This document shows, in pieces, positions 27,641-39,025 of a DNA stretch of 64,000 bases. The translations under genes and the position numbers were made by a program. Positions within the stretch are counted from its first letter, which is position 1, and each line of letters opens with the position of its first letter. The stretch spans positions 4,224,620-4,288,619 of the forward strand of contig NZ_CP013233.1 in the NCBI RefSeq assembly GCF_001584165.1, in the 5' to 3' direction. Under the pieces are notes generated by a model, which saw only the letters and a list, made by a program, of their open reading frames with translations, did not search any database and was not told the DNA's origin. This DNA comes from Collimonas arenae (GTDB lineage Bacteria > Pseudomonadota > Gammaproteobacteria > Burkholderiales > Burkholderiaceae_D).

Positions 27641-28387
27641 ATGTATAAAATCGTATTGATGCGCCACGGCGAATCCACCTGGAACCTGGCCAACCGCTTC
27701 ACCGGCTGGGTCGATGTTGACCTCACAGAAAAAGGCGTGGCCGAAGCCAAGCAAGCCGGGAATTTGCTGAAACAGGCCGGCTTCACCTTCGACCTGGCGT
27801 ACACATCGGTGCTCAAGCGCGCCATCCGCACGCTGTGGGGCACACTCGACGAAATGGATCTGATGTGGCTGCCGGTCAAGCACAGCTGGCGCCTCAACGA
27901 GCGCCACTACGGCGCGTTGCAAGGCTTGAACAAGGCAGAAACCGCGGCCAAGTACGGCGACGAGCAAGTCATGGCGTGGCGCCGCAGCTACGACACCCCG
28001 CCGCTGCCGCTGGAACCAAGCGATCCGCGTACCTCTTACAACGATCCGCGCTACGCCGGCCTGAAACGCGAAGAAATCCCGCTGACCGAATGCCTGAAGG
28101 ATACTGTGGCCCGCGTCCTGCCATTCTGGAACGACGAAATCGCACCGGCAATCCGCAGCGGCAAGCGCATCATCATCTCGGCCCATGGCAACAGCCTGCG
28201 CGCCATGATCAAGATGCTGGACGGCATCTCCGACGATGATATCGTCGGCCTCAACATCCCCAACGGCCAGCCGCTGGTGTATGAACTGGATGCCAACCTG
28301 AAGCCAATCAAGAGTTACTACCTGGGCGACCAGGCCGCGATCGAAGCGGCGATGAATGCGGTCGCCAGCCAGGGGAAAGCGAAATAA
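27641..28387 (+). CDS. gpmA: 2,3-bisphosphoglycerate-dependent phosphoglycerate mutase
   Basis: GpmA interconverts 3- and 2-phosphoglycerate in glycolysis. The 248-residue product begins [15 protein letters not shown] (phospho-His9), has [11 protein letters not shown], and the second catalytic His in [10 protein letters not shown]. Length matches the dPGM family. It is divergent from the rhodanese gene. Confidence 0.96.
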   Translation: MYKIVLMRHGESTWNLANRFTGWVDVDLTEKGVAEAKQAGNLLKQAGFTFDLAYTSVLKRAIRTLWGTLDEMDLMWLPVKHSWRLNERHYGALQGLNKAETAAKYGDEQVMAWRRSYDTPPLPLEPSDPRTSYNDPRYAGLKREEIPLTECLKDTVARVLPFWNDEIAPAIRSGKRIIISAHGNSLRAMIKMLDGISDDDIVGLNIPNGQPLVYELDANLKPIKSYYLGDQAAIEAAMNAVASQGKAK

Positions 28388-28488
28388 ATATCTCGCTGGA
28401 GAAAATCCTGGGCATCTGCGTACAGGGCCGTGCCGCCAAGCGGCGGCTGGCGGCTGCCGCGCTGATCCTGGCAGCAACGCTGGGAGGA

Positions 28489-29931
28489 GTGCTGCCGCTC
28501 CCGGCCCAGGCCGCTCCCAAAGCGACCGAGCGCAGCAAGCAGAAACAGGCGGCAGAAGCGCAGCGGGCCGACTTGCGCGAAAAACTCGACGTCCTCAAGC
28601 GCGACATCAGCCAGACCGAAACTGAAAAAGACAATGCCAGCGACGCCCTGGCCGATTCCGAAAGCGCCATTTCCAAGGCCAACCGCTCGTTACGCGACCT
28701 GAGCACGGAGCAAAGCCAGACCCAAGCCAAACTGGCCCAGCTGGCGAAGAAACACGACGAACTCAGCAAGACCGTGACAACCCAGCAGACCCAACTGGCC
28801 AACCTGCTGCGCCAGCAATACTTGGCTGGCAACGAAGACCGCATCAAACTGCTGCTGTCGGGCGACAACCCGAACCGCATCAACCGAGATCTGCAATACA
28901 TGGGTTATGTGTCGCAGGCGCAAGCCAAGCTACTGGAATCGCTGCGCGCCAACCTGGCGGCGGTCGAAGCCAACCAGACCGAAACCCAGAATGCCAAGGA
29001 TGACCTGGATGAAATTGCCCAGGAACAACGCGATCAAAAGACCTTGCTGGAAAAAGAAAAATCCAAGCGTGCGGCGCTGCTGACCCAGTTGTCAGGCAAA
29101 TTGGCCAGCCAGCGCAAGGAAGTCGGCAATATCCAGCGCGACGACCAGCGCCTGTCGGGCCTGGTCGACCGCCTCGACCAATTGATCGAGGCGCAAAAGA
29201 AAGCCGATGCCGCCGCCCGCGAGAAACTGCGCCAGCAACAATTAGCGCAGGCTCAGGCCCAAGCGCAAGCCAAGGCTCAGGCCGCACGCGAGCGCCAGAA
29301 AGCATTGGAGCAGCAACGCGCTGCCGCGCTGGCGCGGAAAACGCCGCCGGCGAGCGATACCCGGGACAAGCCAAAAACAGTTAATCCGGATGCCATCGAC
29401 GACGACCAGCCGCCGCCGACTGCGGCCGTGACCAAGCCGGTACCGGCGCCACCGGTGGTAGAAACCGCGCCGACCGCAACCGACCGAAACGAACTGACGC
29501 CACTGCCTGACGCCAAGGATGGCGCCTATGGGCGGCCGTTCGAATCGCTACGCGGCCAGTTGCGGCTACCGGTGCGCGGCGACCTGATGGCGCGCTTCGG
29601 CTCCAAGCGCGGCGACGGTCCGACCTGGAAAGGACTATTCATCCGTACTGCGGAAGGCGCCGAGGTCAAGGCGGTCGCCGCCGGCCGGGTGGTCTTTGCG
29701 GACTGGCTGCGCGGCTTCGGCAATCTGATCATTGTCGACCATGGCAACCAGTACATGACCATTTACGGTAATAATCAGGCATTATTGAAGCGGCCCGGCG
29801 ACGCGGTCAAAACCGGCGACGTGATTGCCAGTGCAGGCAACAGCGGCGGTAACGAACAATCGGGTTTATACTTCGAAATTCGGCATCAGGGCCGTGCGTT
29901 TGACCCACTCGGATGGGTAACTACTAGGTGA
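28489..29931 (+). CDS. envC: Murein hydrolase activator EnvC family protein
   Basis: This periplasmic factor activates cell-separation amidases. Long coiled coils (about 20-260), an Ala/Gln/Pro-rich linker and a C-terminal LytM domain (about 355-478) are seen. The LytM zinc ligands are largely missing (WKGLF in place of the H-D motif; EIRHQG at the end), so it is an activator and not a hydrolase. Start problem: the only standard start is GTG 28489, but the in-frame codons upstream (28396-28488) encode an obvious signal peptide ending LPAQAA, so translation probably begins near 28396 at an unusual codon or the sequence has an error there. Confidence 0.85.
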   Translation: MLPLPAQAAPKATERSKQKQAAEAQRADLREKLDVLKRDISQTETEKDNASDALADSESAISKANRSLRDLSTEQSQTQAKLAQLAKKHDELSKTVTTQQTQLANLLRQQYLAGNEDRIKLLLSGDNPNRINRDLQYMGYVSQAQAKLLESLRANLAAVEANQTETQNAKDDLDEIAQEQRDQKTLLEKEKSKRAALLTQLSGKLASQRKEVGNIQRDDQRLSGLVDRLDQLIEAQKKADAAAREKLRQQQLAQAQAQAQAKAQAARERQKALEQQRAAALARKTPPASDTRDKPKTVNPDAIDDDQPPPTAAVTKPVPAPPVVETAPTATDRNELTPLPDAKDGAYGRPFESLRGQLRLPVRGDLMARFGSKRGDGPTWKGLFIRTAEGAEVKAVAAGRVVFADWLRGFGNLIIVDHGNQYMTIYGNNQALLKRPGDAVKTGDVIASAGNSGGNEQSGLYFEIRHQGRAFDPLGWVTTR

Positions 29932-29934
29932 AAC

Positions 29935-31439
29935 ATGGGCAGTAAACTCAAGAATATCGGTCTCATCAGCTTGGGCGTGATCGCAGGGATCGGCGCTTCA
30001 ATCCAGTTCGACGCCATTGCGCAGAAGAGCGCGGCCGCTCCGTTGCCGCTGGAAGAACTGCGGCAACTGGCCGATGTATTCGGACTGATCAAGTCCGACT
30101 ACGTCGAACCGGCGGATGACAAAAAACTGCTGACCGAAGCCATTTCCGGCATGGTAGCGTCGCTCGATCCGCACTCGGCCTATCTGGACAAGAAAGCTTA
30201 CAAAGAGTTGCGCGAGAGCACGCAAGGCAAGTTTGTCGGTCTCGGCATTGAAGTCGGCATGGAAGACGGCTACATCAAGGTTGTGTCGCCGATCGAAGAT
30301 TCACCGGCCTACCGGGCCGGGATCAAGGCCGGCGACCTGATCACCCGCCTCGATGCAACTCCGGTCAAGGGCTTGACCCTGGACCAGGCGGTCAAGCGCA
30401 TGCGCGGCGAACCGAACACCAAGATCACGCTGACCATTTCCCGCAAGGATGAAGACAAGCCGTTGATCATCAGCATCACGCGCCAGGAAATCAAGGTCCA
30501 GAGCGTCAAGGCCAAAGTAGTCGAACCGGGCTATGCCTGGCTGCGGGTAACTCAGTTCCAGGAACCGACGGTTGACGACATGGCCAAGAAGATCGCTGCG
30601 ATCTACGCGCAGGAGCCGAATCTGAAGGGTCTGGTGCTTGACCTGCGTAACGATCCGGGCGGCGTACTGCCGGGTGCGATCGGCGTCTCTGCCGCCTTCC
30701 TGCCGAAGGATTCGGTAGTGGTCACCACCAACGGCCAGTTGCCAAGCTCGAAGGCGTCGTTCTACGCCAAGCGCGAATACTATGCGAATCCAGGCAGCGA
30801 TCCATTGGCGAAACTGCCTGAAGCGCTGAAGAAGGTGCCGATGGTGGTGCTGGTCAATACCGGTTCGGCCTCTGCCTCGGAAATCGTCGCCGGCGCGCTG
30901 CAGGATTACAAGCGTGCGACCATCATGGGCACCCAGACCTTCGGCAAGGGTTCGGTGCAATCGGTGATCGCATTGCCGCCGGACCGCACCACCGCGGTCA
31001 AGCTGACCACTGCGCGCTACTACACGCCGAACGGCCGCTCGATCCAGGCCAAGGGCATCGTGCCGGATGTGATGGTCGATGAATACGCCGACGGCGATGG
31101 CCTGAACGGACTGCGTCTGCGTGAAGCCGACCTGACCAAGCATTTGAGCAACGACACCGACAAGGGGCCGGAAGTAACCTCGCCAAAAGTCGATGAGCTG
31201 GAAGAAGCACAACGGATTGCCGCTGCCGAGAAAAACGCAAGCCGCTGGAATACGGCAGCAAAGACGATTTCCAGTTGGCGCAGGCGCTTAACCAGCTGAA
31301 GGGCTTGCCGGTCAAGATCTCCAAGGTGAAGCCGGAAAGCCGCAGCGACGCCGAAAAGGATGACAAGGACGACAAGACGCCGCTCGACGATGACAAGGCC
31401 GGTGGCGGCGCCATCATCAAGAAAGAGCAGAAAAAATAA
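29935..31439 (+). CDS. ctpA: S41 family carboxy-terminal processing protease, one apparent frameshift
   Basis: This is a periplasmic tail-specific protease with an N-terminal hydrophobic segment (about 6-24), a PDZ domain (about 95-170) and an S41 protease core with Ser313 (in TGSASASEIVAG) and Lys338 (in TFGKGSVQ). The open frame stops at 31299, but the family tail continues in the next frame as EYGSKDDFQLAQALNQLKG to a Lys-rich end at 31439. One added A in the 5-A run at 31231-31235 restores it. It follows envC by 3 bases; the terminator lies downstream. The envC-ctpA pair is usual in this order. Confidence 0.9.
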
Positions 31440-31458
31440 AACTTTTTTCAGCTACACT

Positions 31459-31486
31459 AAGGCCGCAGCGATGCGGTCTTTTTTTT
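31459..31486 (+). terminator. Rho-independent terminator after ctpA
   Basis: A GGCCGCA / TGCGGTC stem with a 4-base loop is followed by a run of eight Ts. Its position just after 31439 supports the restored ctpA end. Confidence 0.85.
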
Positions 31487-31529
31487 CGCCCCGTCACTCT
31501 GCACTTCCGGACTTTATCGACAGCATCCT

Positions 31530-32288
31530 ATGAACGACCAGCAACTACTCCGCTACTCGCGCCACATCCTGCTGGATGACATCGACATCGAAGGCCAGGA
31601 GAAAATCCTGGCGGCGCGCGCGCTGGTCATCGGCGCTGGCGGACTCGGCTCGCCGGTGGCGCTGTACTTGGCTTCGGCCGGCGTCGGCAGCATCACGCTG
31701 GTCGACAACGACACGGTCGACCTGACCAACCTGCAGCGGCAAATCCTGCACACCAGCGACCGCGTCGGCCAGGCCAAGGTAGCTTCCGGCAAGACCGCAT
31801 TGGCGCAGATCAATCCGGATATCAAGGTCGTCGCACTGGCCGAGCGCGCCGACGAAACGCGTCTTGCGGAACTGATCGGTAACGCAGACGTGGTGATCGA
31901 TTGCAGCGACAATTTCGCCACCCGGCACGCGATCAACCGTGCCTGCGTTGCGCACAAGGTGCCGCTGGTATCGGGCGCGGCGATCCAGTTTGATGGTCAG
32001 ATCAGCGTATTCGATGCACGTGACGAAAGCTCGCCCTGCTACGCCTGCCTGTTTCCGCCGGATCGGGAATTTGAAGAAATCGCCTGCGCCACCATGGGCG
32101 TGTTCGCGCCACTGGTCGGCATCATCGGCAGCATGCAGGCCGCCGAAGCGCTCAAGCTGATCGCCGGTATCGGCACGCCGCTGGTCGGCAAGTTGCTGAT
32201 GCTGGATGCACGCAGCATGGAATGGAGCCGCATCGGCGTTGCGCGCGATGCCGGCTGCCTGGTGTGCGGAACGCATCCACACTCCTGA
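31530..32288 (+). CDS. moeB: HesA/MoeB/ThiF family adenylyltransferase
   Basis: This 252-residue E1-like enzyme adenylates the C-terminus of a sulfur-carrier protein (MoaD or ThiS). The ATP site is GAGGLGSPVALYLASAGVG (about 32-50), followed by DLTNLQRQ and the catalytic-loop Cys region. Zinc cysteines appear as CYACL and CLVCG. No rhodanese domain is fused. It could serve molybdopterin or thiamine synthesis; the partner is not in this window. Confidence 0.9.
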   Translation: MNDQQLLRYSRHILLDDIDIEGQEKILAARALVIGAGGLGSPVALYLASAGVGSITLVDNDTVDLTNLQRQILHTSDRVGQAKVASGKTALAQINPDIKVVALAERADETRLAELIGNADVVIDCSDNFATRHAINRACVAHKVPLVSGAAIQFDGQISVFDARDESSPCYACLFPPDREFEEIACATMGVFAPLVGIIGSMQAAEALKLIAGIGTPLVGKLLMLDARSMEWSRIGVARDAGCLVCGTHPHS

Positions 32289-32346
32289 TTTAGGCCCTCG
32301 GTCATCGCCCACCGTTAGCCCGGCAGGCGATGGCGGATTACGCAAT

Positions 32347-32934
<588 letters not shown>

Positions 32935-33046
32935 GCGCGTTGGATCGAAAGGAGGCAGGAATTTACACGACAGGCAATCGCAGTGCGGCACGCGTCCGCC
33001 GCGCGCAGCAACACTCAAGCCCGTCCAGGCAAACACCGGACCGCCT

Positions 33047-33188
33047 GTTCTCTCTTTATCCGGACTATACCGTCGGCCCCGGGATCACACCGGGTCTGCT
33101 GACCTTGTCGCTACTCCGACAAGCGCTCGCGGGCTATGCGCATTGCACGCAATTACCGCCGGTGGGGAATCGCACCCGCCCTGAGAAC
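33047..33188 (-). ncRNA. FMN riboswitch (RFN element)
   Basis: Read on the minus strand this segment has the RFN core: AGGGCGGGTG then ATTCCCCACCGGCGGTAAT, AGCCCGCGAGC, CCCGGTGTGATCCCGGGGCC and GACGGTATAGTCCGGAT, with closing arms GTTCTC / GAGAAC. It lies 146 bases before the lumazine synthase gene and is expected to lower its expression when FMN is plentiful. The arrangement suits translational control. Confidence 0.95.
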
Positions 33189-33286
33189 ACTCGCTTAATT
33201 AATTAAGCGAGCAGCAAATTTATCACAGAAATTGCGGCGCTGCACAAGCCGGACGAATCCGGCGTCGCTGATCGAATCAATTCGCA

Positions 33287-34045
33287 TCAATGGGTTTTCT
33301 TCGCCAATCCAAGGTAGGTGTCGATCACCTTTGGATCATTTGCCAGCTCCGCCGCCGGACCTTGCAAGACCATGTCGCCGGTTTCCAGCACATACGCATA
33401 ATCGGCGGCCTGCAATGCGGCGCGCGCATTCTGTTCAACCAGCAGGATCGCCACGCCGGTCTGCTTCAGGCGCACGATGATGTGGAAAATCTCTTTGACG
33501 ATCAACGGCGCCAGGCCGAGGCTTGGCTCGTCCAGCATCAGTAGCTGCGGCTTGGCCATCAGCGCGCGGCCGACCGCCAGCATCTGCCGTTCGCCACCAG
33601 ACAAGCTGCCAGCCTGTTGCTTGCGCCGCTCCTGCAGGCGCGGAAACAGATCGTACACGACCGCCATCTGGTCGGCATAGGCACGCTCTCCGGCCTTGTA
33701 GCGGCGGTAGCTGCCGAGCAGCAAATTGTCTTCCACCGTCATGCTGGCGAACAACTCACGCTTTTCCGGCACCAGGCACATGCCGCGCGCGACGCGGGTT
33801 TCGATCGCCACGCCGGCAGTATCCTGGCCCAGCAAACGCACGGTGCCGCGCATGCTGCCGTTGTTCGGCATGGCGCCGGCAATCGCGTTGAGCATGGTCG
33901 ATTTGCCGGCGCCATTGGGGCCGATGACGGTGACGATCTGGCCGGCGCCGACTTGCAGGCTGGCGCCGTGCAGCGCCTCGACCTTGCCGTAGGCGACATG
34001 CAGATCGGTGACTTCGAGCACGGGATTGACGACAGCATTAGTCAT
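33287..34045 (-). CDS. livF: Branched-chain amino acid ABC transporter ATPase LivF
   Basis: This is the second ATP-binding subunit of a HAAT-type importer. The 252-residue product has Walker [10 protein letters not shown], signature [16 protein letters not shown], Walker [14 protein letters not shown] and the Liv-type H-loop. ATG 34045 overlaps the end of the preceding fusion gene by 8 bases; the longer frame is not homologous. It is last in the operon. Confidence 0.93.
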   Translation of the reverse strand: MTNAVVNPVLEVTDLHVAYGKVEALHGASLQVGAGQIVTVIGPNGAGKSTMLNAIAGAMPNNGSMRGTVRLLGQDTAGVAIETRVARGMCLVPEKRELFASMTVEDNLLLGSYRRYKAGERAYADQMAVVYDLFPRLQERRKQQAGSLSGGERQMLAVGRALMAKPQLLMLDEPSLGLAPLIVKEIFHIIVRLKQTGVAILLVEQNARAALQAADYAYVLETGDMVLQGPAAELANDPKVIDTYLGLAKKTH

Positions 34046-35843
34046 CGATACCTCCCAGATAGGCTTCCAGTACGGCCGGGTCTTGCTGTATCTCCGCCGG
34101 CAAGCCCTGAGCAATTTTGGTGCCGAATTCCATCACCACCAATTGATCGGTCAGGTTCATCACAAAATCCATATCGTGCTCCACCAGCAAAATACTCATG
34201 CCCTCCGCCTTCAGCTTGCGCAGCAATTCCGCCAGCGCCTGTTTCTCCTGATAACGTAAACCCGCCGCCGGTTCGTCCAACAGCAGCAAGGTCGGATCGC
34301 AACACAGCGCGCGAGCGATTTCCAGGATGCGCTGCTGGCCCAACGCCAGGCTGCCGGCCTCTTCATACAACAAATGCCCGAGGCCGACGCGTTCCAACTG
34401 CTGCTTGGCTTCAAACAGCAGTGCCCGCTCCTCATTGCGATTGAGCCGCAGCAGGCTGACGGCGATGCCATTGACATCGTTATGGCTGCCGCGCAGATGG
34501 GCGCCAATGGCAACGTTCTCCAGCACCGTCATGGCCGGCATCAGCCGCACATGCTGGAAGGTACGTGCAATGCCGCGCGCCACGATCTGGCGCGAAGGCA
34601 AGCCCGATATCTGTTGCAACTCGCGTTGCGCGCGGAAACGGATCGTACCGCTGGTCAGCGGCAAGACGCCGGTGACCAGATTAAACATGGTCGACTTGCC
34701 GGCGCCGTTGGGGCCGATCAAGCCGACGATCTGTCCGGCGCGCACATTGAAGCTGATGTCGTTGACTGCCACCAGGCCGCCGAATTCCTTGCGTGCGTTT
34801 TCAATCTCCAGCACCACGTCGCCATCCGCATGCCGGGCGCGAATCGGCAATGCTGTCGCCGATAGCGGCGCCACTGCCGTCGGTTTGCTCGGCACCAGCT
34901 TGCGCAAATACGGCCACAAGCCGTCGCGGGCGCGCTGCAACAGCAGCAGCATCAGGATGCCGAACACGATGGTTTCGAAATTGCCGCTGGCGCCGAGTAA
35001 TTTCGGCAACAGCGATTGCAATTGATCCTTCAGCAAGGTCAGCAGCGCCGATCCGAGGATTGCGCCCCATACGTAACCGGCGCCGCCGACTACCGCCATG
35101 AACAGGTATTCGATACCGGCATTGAGGCCAAACGGCGTCGGGCTCACCGAGCGCTGCAGGTGTGCATACAGCCAGCCGGAGACGCTCGCCAGCAGCGCCG
35201 CCAGCACAAAGATCAGGACCTTGATCCAGGCCGTATTGACACCCATCGCCTCGGCCATCACGCCACCGCCGTTCAGTGCACGGATGGCGCGTCCGGGACG
35301 GGAATTCAGCAGGTTCTGCAAGCCGGCCAGTGCGATCAACAAGATCATCCAGATCAGGTAAAACATCTTGCGCCCGGTATCGAGTTCGATGCCAAACAGG
35401 TTGATAGAGGGAATGCCATTCAAACCGTCGTACTTGCCGAGAAATTCCAGATTGCCGAACAGGAAGTACAGCGACAAGGCCCAGGCGATCGTGCCAAGCG
35501 GCAGATAATGACCGGACAAGCGCATCGTGATGGCGCCGATGGCCAACGCCGCCAGCGTCGTCACACACAAACCGGCCAGCAGGCCGAGCCATGGCGACAG
35601 GCCGAACTGGGTACTCAGGTAAGCGGTCGAATAGGCGCCAAGGCCGACGAATGCCGCCTGGCCGAACGAAGTCAGACCGCCGACGCCGGTCAGCAGCACC
35701 AGGCCCAGCGCGACGATGGCATACAGGCCGATGTAGTTGGCCAGCGTGATCCAGAATTCCGGTGTCGGCAAGACTGGCAGCAAAACCAGGATCGCAGCGA
35801 AGACGATGAACGGCAGCTTGCCGATGGAGAGCTGACGCATCAT
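34038..35843 (-). CDS. Fused branched-chain amino acid ABC transporter permease LivM and ATPase LivG
   Basis: A single 601-residue reading frame joins a LivM-type permease (about 1-325, eight or more membrane helices; [30 protein letters not shown]) to a LivG-type ATPase (about 345-601; Walker [10 protein letters not shown], signature [15 protein letters not shown], Walker [12 protein letters not shown]). A linker of about 20 polar residues links them. Start ATG 35843 overlaps the livH stop (ATGA). Such fusions occur in some Burkholderiales. The substrate is not necessarily leucine; HAAT systems also carry urea, aromatic acids and amides. Confidence 0.93.
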   Translation of the reverse strand: MMRQLSIGKLPFIVFAAILVLLPVLPTPEFWITLANYIGLYAIVALGLVLLTGVGGLTSFGQAAFVGLGAYSTAYLSTQFGLSPWLGLLAGLCVTTLAALAIGAITMRLSGHYLPLGTIAWALSLYFLFGNLEFLGKYDGLNGIPSINLFGIELDTGRKMFYLIWMILLIALAGLQNLLNSRPGRAIRALNGGGVMAEAMGVNTAWIKVLIFVLAALLASVSGWLYAHLQRSVSPTPFGLNAGIEYLFMAVVGGAGYVWGAILGSALLTLLKDQLQSLLPKLLGASGNFETIVFGILMLLLLQRARDGLWPYLRKLVPSKPTAVAPLSATALPIRARHADGDVVLEIENARKEFGGLVAVNDISFNVRAGQIVGLIGPNGAGKSTMFNLVTGVLPLTSGTIRFRAQRELQQISGLPSRQIVARGIARTFQHVRLMPAMTVLENVAIGAHLRGSHNDVNGIAVSLLRLNRNEERALLFEAKQQLERVGLGHLLYEEAGSLALGQQRILEIARALCCDPTLLLLDEPAAGLRYQEKQALAELLRKLKAEGMSILLVEHDMDFVMNLTDQLVVMEFGTKIAQGLPAEIQQDPAVLEAYLGGIDD

Positions 35844-36901
35844 TGATCCTCCTCGTCGACCTGCTTGCTGGTCAGCGAGCGCCACAGCAGTACCGGGATG
35901 ATCAGCGTGAATACGATCACTTCCTTGAAGGCGCTGGCCCAGAACGACGAGTACGATTCCAGCAGGCCAACCAGCATGGCGCCGGCAGCGGCAATTGGAT
36001 AACTGCCGAGGCCACCGATGATGGCGCCGACAAAACCTTTTAAGCCGATCAGAAAGCCGCTGTCGTAATACACAGTGGTCAATGGCGCGATCAGGATGCC
36101 GCACAAGGCGCCCAATGCAGCCGCCAGCGTAAACGCCAAGCGCCCCGCCTGCACGGTGCCGATGCCGACCAGCTGCGCACCGAGACGGTTGACGGCGGTG
36201 GCGCGTAGCGCCTTGCCGGACAAGGTTCGTTCAAAATACAGATAGAGCGCCACGATCAGCAGCAATGCCACGCCAATGATCACGCAACTTTGGCCCGATA
36301 CAGTCAAGCCGCCGACCTGGAAGCTGGCATCGGAAAACGGTATGGTGCGCGACCCCTCGGCGCCGAACATCAGCAGCCCGATGCCAATCAATGCGTAATG
36401 CACTGCCACCGACACGATCAGCAGAACCAGGGTGCTGGCTTCCGCCAGCGGCTGGAACGCCAATCGATACACCATTGGCCCCATCGGCACCACGATCAAC
36501 AAGGTCAACAGAACCTGCAGCGGCATCGCCAGCGTGGCATGGCCGTATAGGCGCGCGAACGCATAGACCGCCAGCGGGAACAGCACGAATTTCAGGAAAG
36601 CCAGGGCGATGCGGCGCACGATGGCGGGCCGACTTTCGCCGTTACGGCCAAGCATGGCCGCTACCGTTTCCTGGATGAAGCTGAGAATACCGAGCAGCAC
36701 CAGCAGCGTTGCCGACAGGGGAAATTTGTCCGCTTGTATCGCGGCCAACGTCAATGCACCAAAGGCGACGAACTCGCCTTGCGGAATGAAAATGACGCGG
36801 GTAACCGAAAACACCAGTACCAGCGCCAGCGCCAGCAGCGCATAAACGGCGCCGCTGGTGATGCCATCCTGAGCCAAGATGGCGGCGATTGAAAGATCCA
36901 T
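35840..36901 (-). CDS. livH: Branched-chain amino acid ABC transporter permease LivH
   Basis: LivH-type permease, 353 residues with about eight membrane helices, opening [19 protein letters not shown] and ending with [22 protein letters not shown], both family hallmarks. An extra hydrophilic/hydrophobic insertion (about 65-110) makes it longer than E. coli LivH (about 308). It overlaps the next gene by 4 bases and begins directly after the binding-protein stop. Confidence 0.9.
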   Translation of the reverse strand: MDLSIAAILAQDGITSGAVYALLALALVLVFSVTRVIFIPQGEFVAFGALTLAAIQADKFPLSATLLVLLGILSFIQETVAAMLGRNGESRPAIVRRIALAFLKFVLFPLAVYAFARLYGHATLAMPLQVLLTLLIVVPMGPMVYRLAFQPLAEASTLVLLIVSVAVHYALIGIGLLMFGAEGSRTIPFSDASFQVGGLTVSGQSCVIIGVALLLIVALYLYFERTLSGKALRATAVNRLGAQLVGIGTVQAGRLAFTLAAALGALCGILIAPLTTVYYDSGFLIGLKGFVGAIIGGLGSYPIAAAGAMLVGLLESYSSFWASAFKEVIVFTLIIPVLLWRSLTSKQVDEEDQ

Positions 36902-38073
36902 TTACTGCGCAGCGCCCAACAGTTTCCACTTGCCGTTGACGATTTCCACCATCACGCGCGAGCGCTGGTCGAAGCCCACGTGGTCGGTTGGACTCATGTT
37001 GACGATGCCTTGCGACACCGGCAGATTCTTGATCGCTTCGATGTCGTCGCGCAGCGCAGCTCGGAATTCCGGCGTGCCTGGCTTGCCCTTCTTCAGCGCT
37101 TGCGGGCGGCTGCGCCCAGCAGCATGCCGGCATCCCAGGCGTGGCCGCCGAAAGTGGAAATGCTGCCGGCGCCATAGGCCTTTTCATAGGCGGTACGGTA
37201 GGCCATGGCGGACTTCTTGACCGGATTGCTGTCCGGCAGCTGTTCGGCCACCAGCAACGGCCCGGCTGGCAGGTACGTGCCTTCGCAATCCTTGCCGCAG
37301 ACGCGCAGGAAATCGTTATTGGCAACGCCGTGAGTCTGATAGATCTTGCCTTTGTAACCGCGTTCCTTCAACGTCTTTTGCGGCAATGCGGCCGGCGTAC
37401 CGGCGCCGGCAATCAGCACCGCATCAGGGTTCGCGCTGACGATCTTCAGCACTTGTCCGGTTACGGAAGTATCGGGGCGAGCGAAACGTTCATTGGCAAC
37501 AATCTTGATCTTGCGCAGTTCAGCCAGTTTGGAGAACTCGCGATACCAACCTTCGCCGTAAGCATCCGAAAAGCCGATGAAGGCCACGCTCTTGACGCCG
37601 GCATCCAGCATATGAGCGACGATTGCTGTCGCCATCTGCGAGTCGTTTTGCGGCGTCTTGAAAATCCAGCGGCGCTTGGCATCGACCGGCTCGACCAGCG
37701 ACGCCGAAGCGGCCATCGAAATCATCGGCGTACCGGATTCGGCGGCAACGTCGCTCATCGCCAGCGAACCGGGAACCGCTGTCGAGCCGATCAGCAGATC
37801 AACCTTTTCTTCACTGATCAGCTTGCGCGCGTTCTTGACGGCGGTGGTGCTGTCGGTGGCATCGTCGAGCACGATGTATTGCACTTTCTGGCCGGCGATT
37901 TCCTTCGGCAACAGGGGGAAGGTATTTTTCTCGGGAATGCCGAGCGAGGCTGCGGGTCCGGTGGCAGAGACACTCACGCCGACCTTGATCTGGGCGAATG
38001 CACTGCCGTAGCTGGCAGCCAACGCCACTGTCATTAATGCGGAAAGGGTGGTCCCCAACCATGCTTTTTTCAT
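36902..38073 (-). CDS. ABC transporter periplasmic substrate-binding protein (LivK type), one apparent frameshift
   Basis: Periplasmic binding protein of the HAAT importer, about 390 residues once repaired. A signal peptide (1-26, ending SAFA) is followed by a type I periplasmic-binding fold with KVGVSVSATGPAASLG. The frame stops at 37093 after GMLLGAA, but the conserved tail continues in another frame as KPGTPEFRAALRDDIEAIK and NMSPTDHVGFDQRSRV to a stop at 36902. One extra base in the G run at 37104-37106 (C run on the coding strand) restores it. The ligand is unknown. First gene of the liv operon. Confidence 0.88.
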
Positions 38074-38299
38074 TTGATGTGCTCCATTATGGTGGTAACG
38101 CCTGGTTTTAGCGTCTATGCTCAGCGGCAACAGCCTCGGTCGCCACGACCGCAGATGTTAGCAGGGTACTGAGTTGGCGGCTGCCAGTGTAGCTTTTCGA
38201 CTACCGCCAGACAAGCAGGCCACACCACAACGAGATAGGCAAAATCGGGAAATTCGGCCAAATCGCATCGAACGGGACGGATCCAGCCAGGTAACATCA

Positions 38300-38875
38300 T
38301 TACACCAGCATCAACGCGATCTGCTGTGCGGCATCCTCGCCCGGCTTGTGCTGGAAACGGCTCTTGGCGAAACGCTGCCAGCGCCCCAGCACAAAACTGG
38401 TGAGGATGTTGGCGCGCAGCGTCGCTTCGGTGTCATTCGTTTCGCCTTGCGAAGCGGCGAGCCGCAGCGCCTGCTTCAGCGCCAGCTCGATGCGGTCGAC
38501 AAACTGGTTCATGCGCAATTGCAGACGTTCATCTTCGTTGACCAGCGCATCGCCGATGATGACGCGCGTCATGCCCGGATTGCGCTCGGCGAAATTGAGC
38601 AGCATCAGCGCAATCGCCTGCGCCTGGTGCAAGCCTTTTTCCTGCTGCTCGGTGATCTGGTTGACCAGCCCGAACACGGTCGATTCGATGAATTCGATCA
38701 GGCCTTCGAACATCTGCGCCTTGCTGGCGAAGTGCCGGTACAGTGCCGCTTCCGATACCTCGATCTTTGCAGCCAGCGCGGCGGTGGTGATTTTTTCACC
38801 CTTGGGCTGTTCCAGCATCGTCGCCAATGTCTGCAGGATTTGTAGTTTGCGTTCGCCAGGTTTGGTAGTTGCCAT
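38300..38875 (-). CDS. slmA: Nucleoid occlusion factor SlmA (TetR family)
   Basis: SlmA binds chromosomal sites and blocks FtsZ assembly over the nucleoid. The 191-residue product from ATG 38875 (MATTKPGERKLQILQTLATM) has an N-terminal helix-turn-helix (about 28-55, TTAALAAKIEVSEAALYRHF) and the SlmA-type C-terminal helices with RNPGMTRVIIGDALVNEDERL. Earlier in-frame starts lack homology. It follows the HAD gene by about 150 bases, the usual betaproteobacterial order. Confidence 0.9.
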   Translation of the reverse strand: MATTKPGERKLQILQTLATMLEQPKGEKITTAALAAKIEVSEAALYRHFASKAQMFEGLIEFIESTVFGLVNQITEQQEKGLHQAQAIALMLLNFAERNPGMTRVIIGDALVNEDERLQLRMNQFVDRIELALKQALRLAASQGETNDTEATLRANILTSFVLGRWQRFAKSRFQHKPGEDAAQQIALMLV

Positions 38876-39025
38876 GATTTTTATTTTAGTAATGGATCGA
38901 ATCGATCGAGATAAAGAAAACGAGACTGCCGCCATGCCTGCCGTTGTTGCACTCCCTGCAACGTCCGTGGCTATCCGTCGTGATTGACGGCGAACCCGGA
39001 ATGGTAGACATTGAACGACTGAATT

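Noticed and set aside
32289..32346. Possible small gene or terminator between moeB and ribH
   Set aside because: No frame, stem or T run is visible in the 58 bases between the converging stops.
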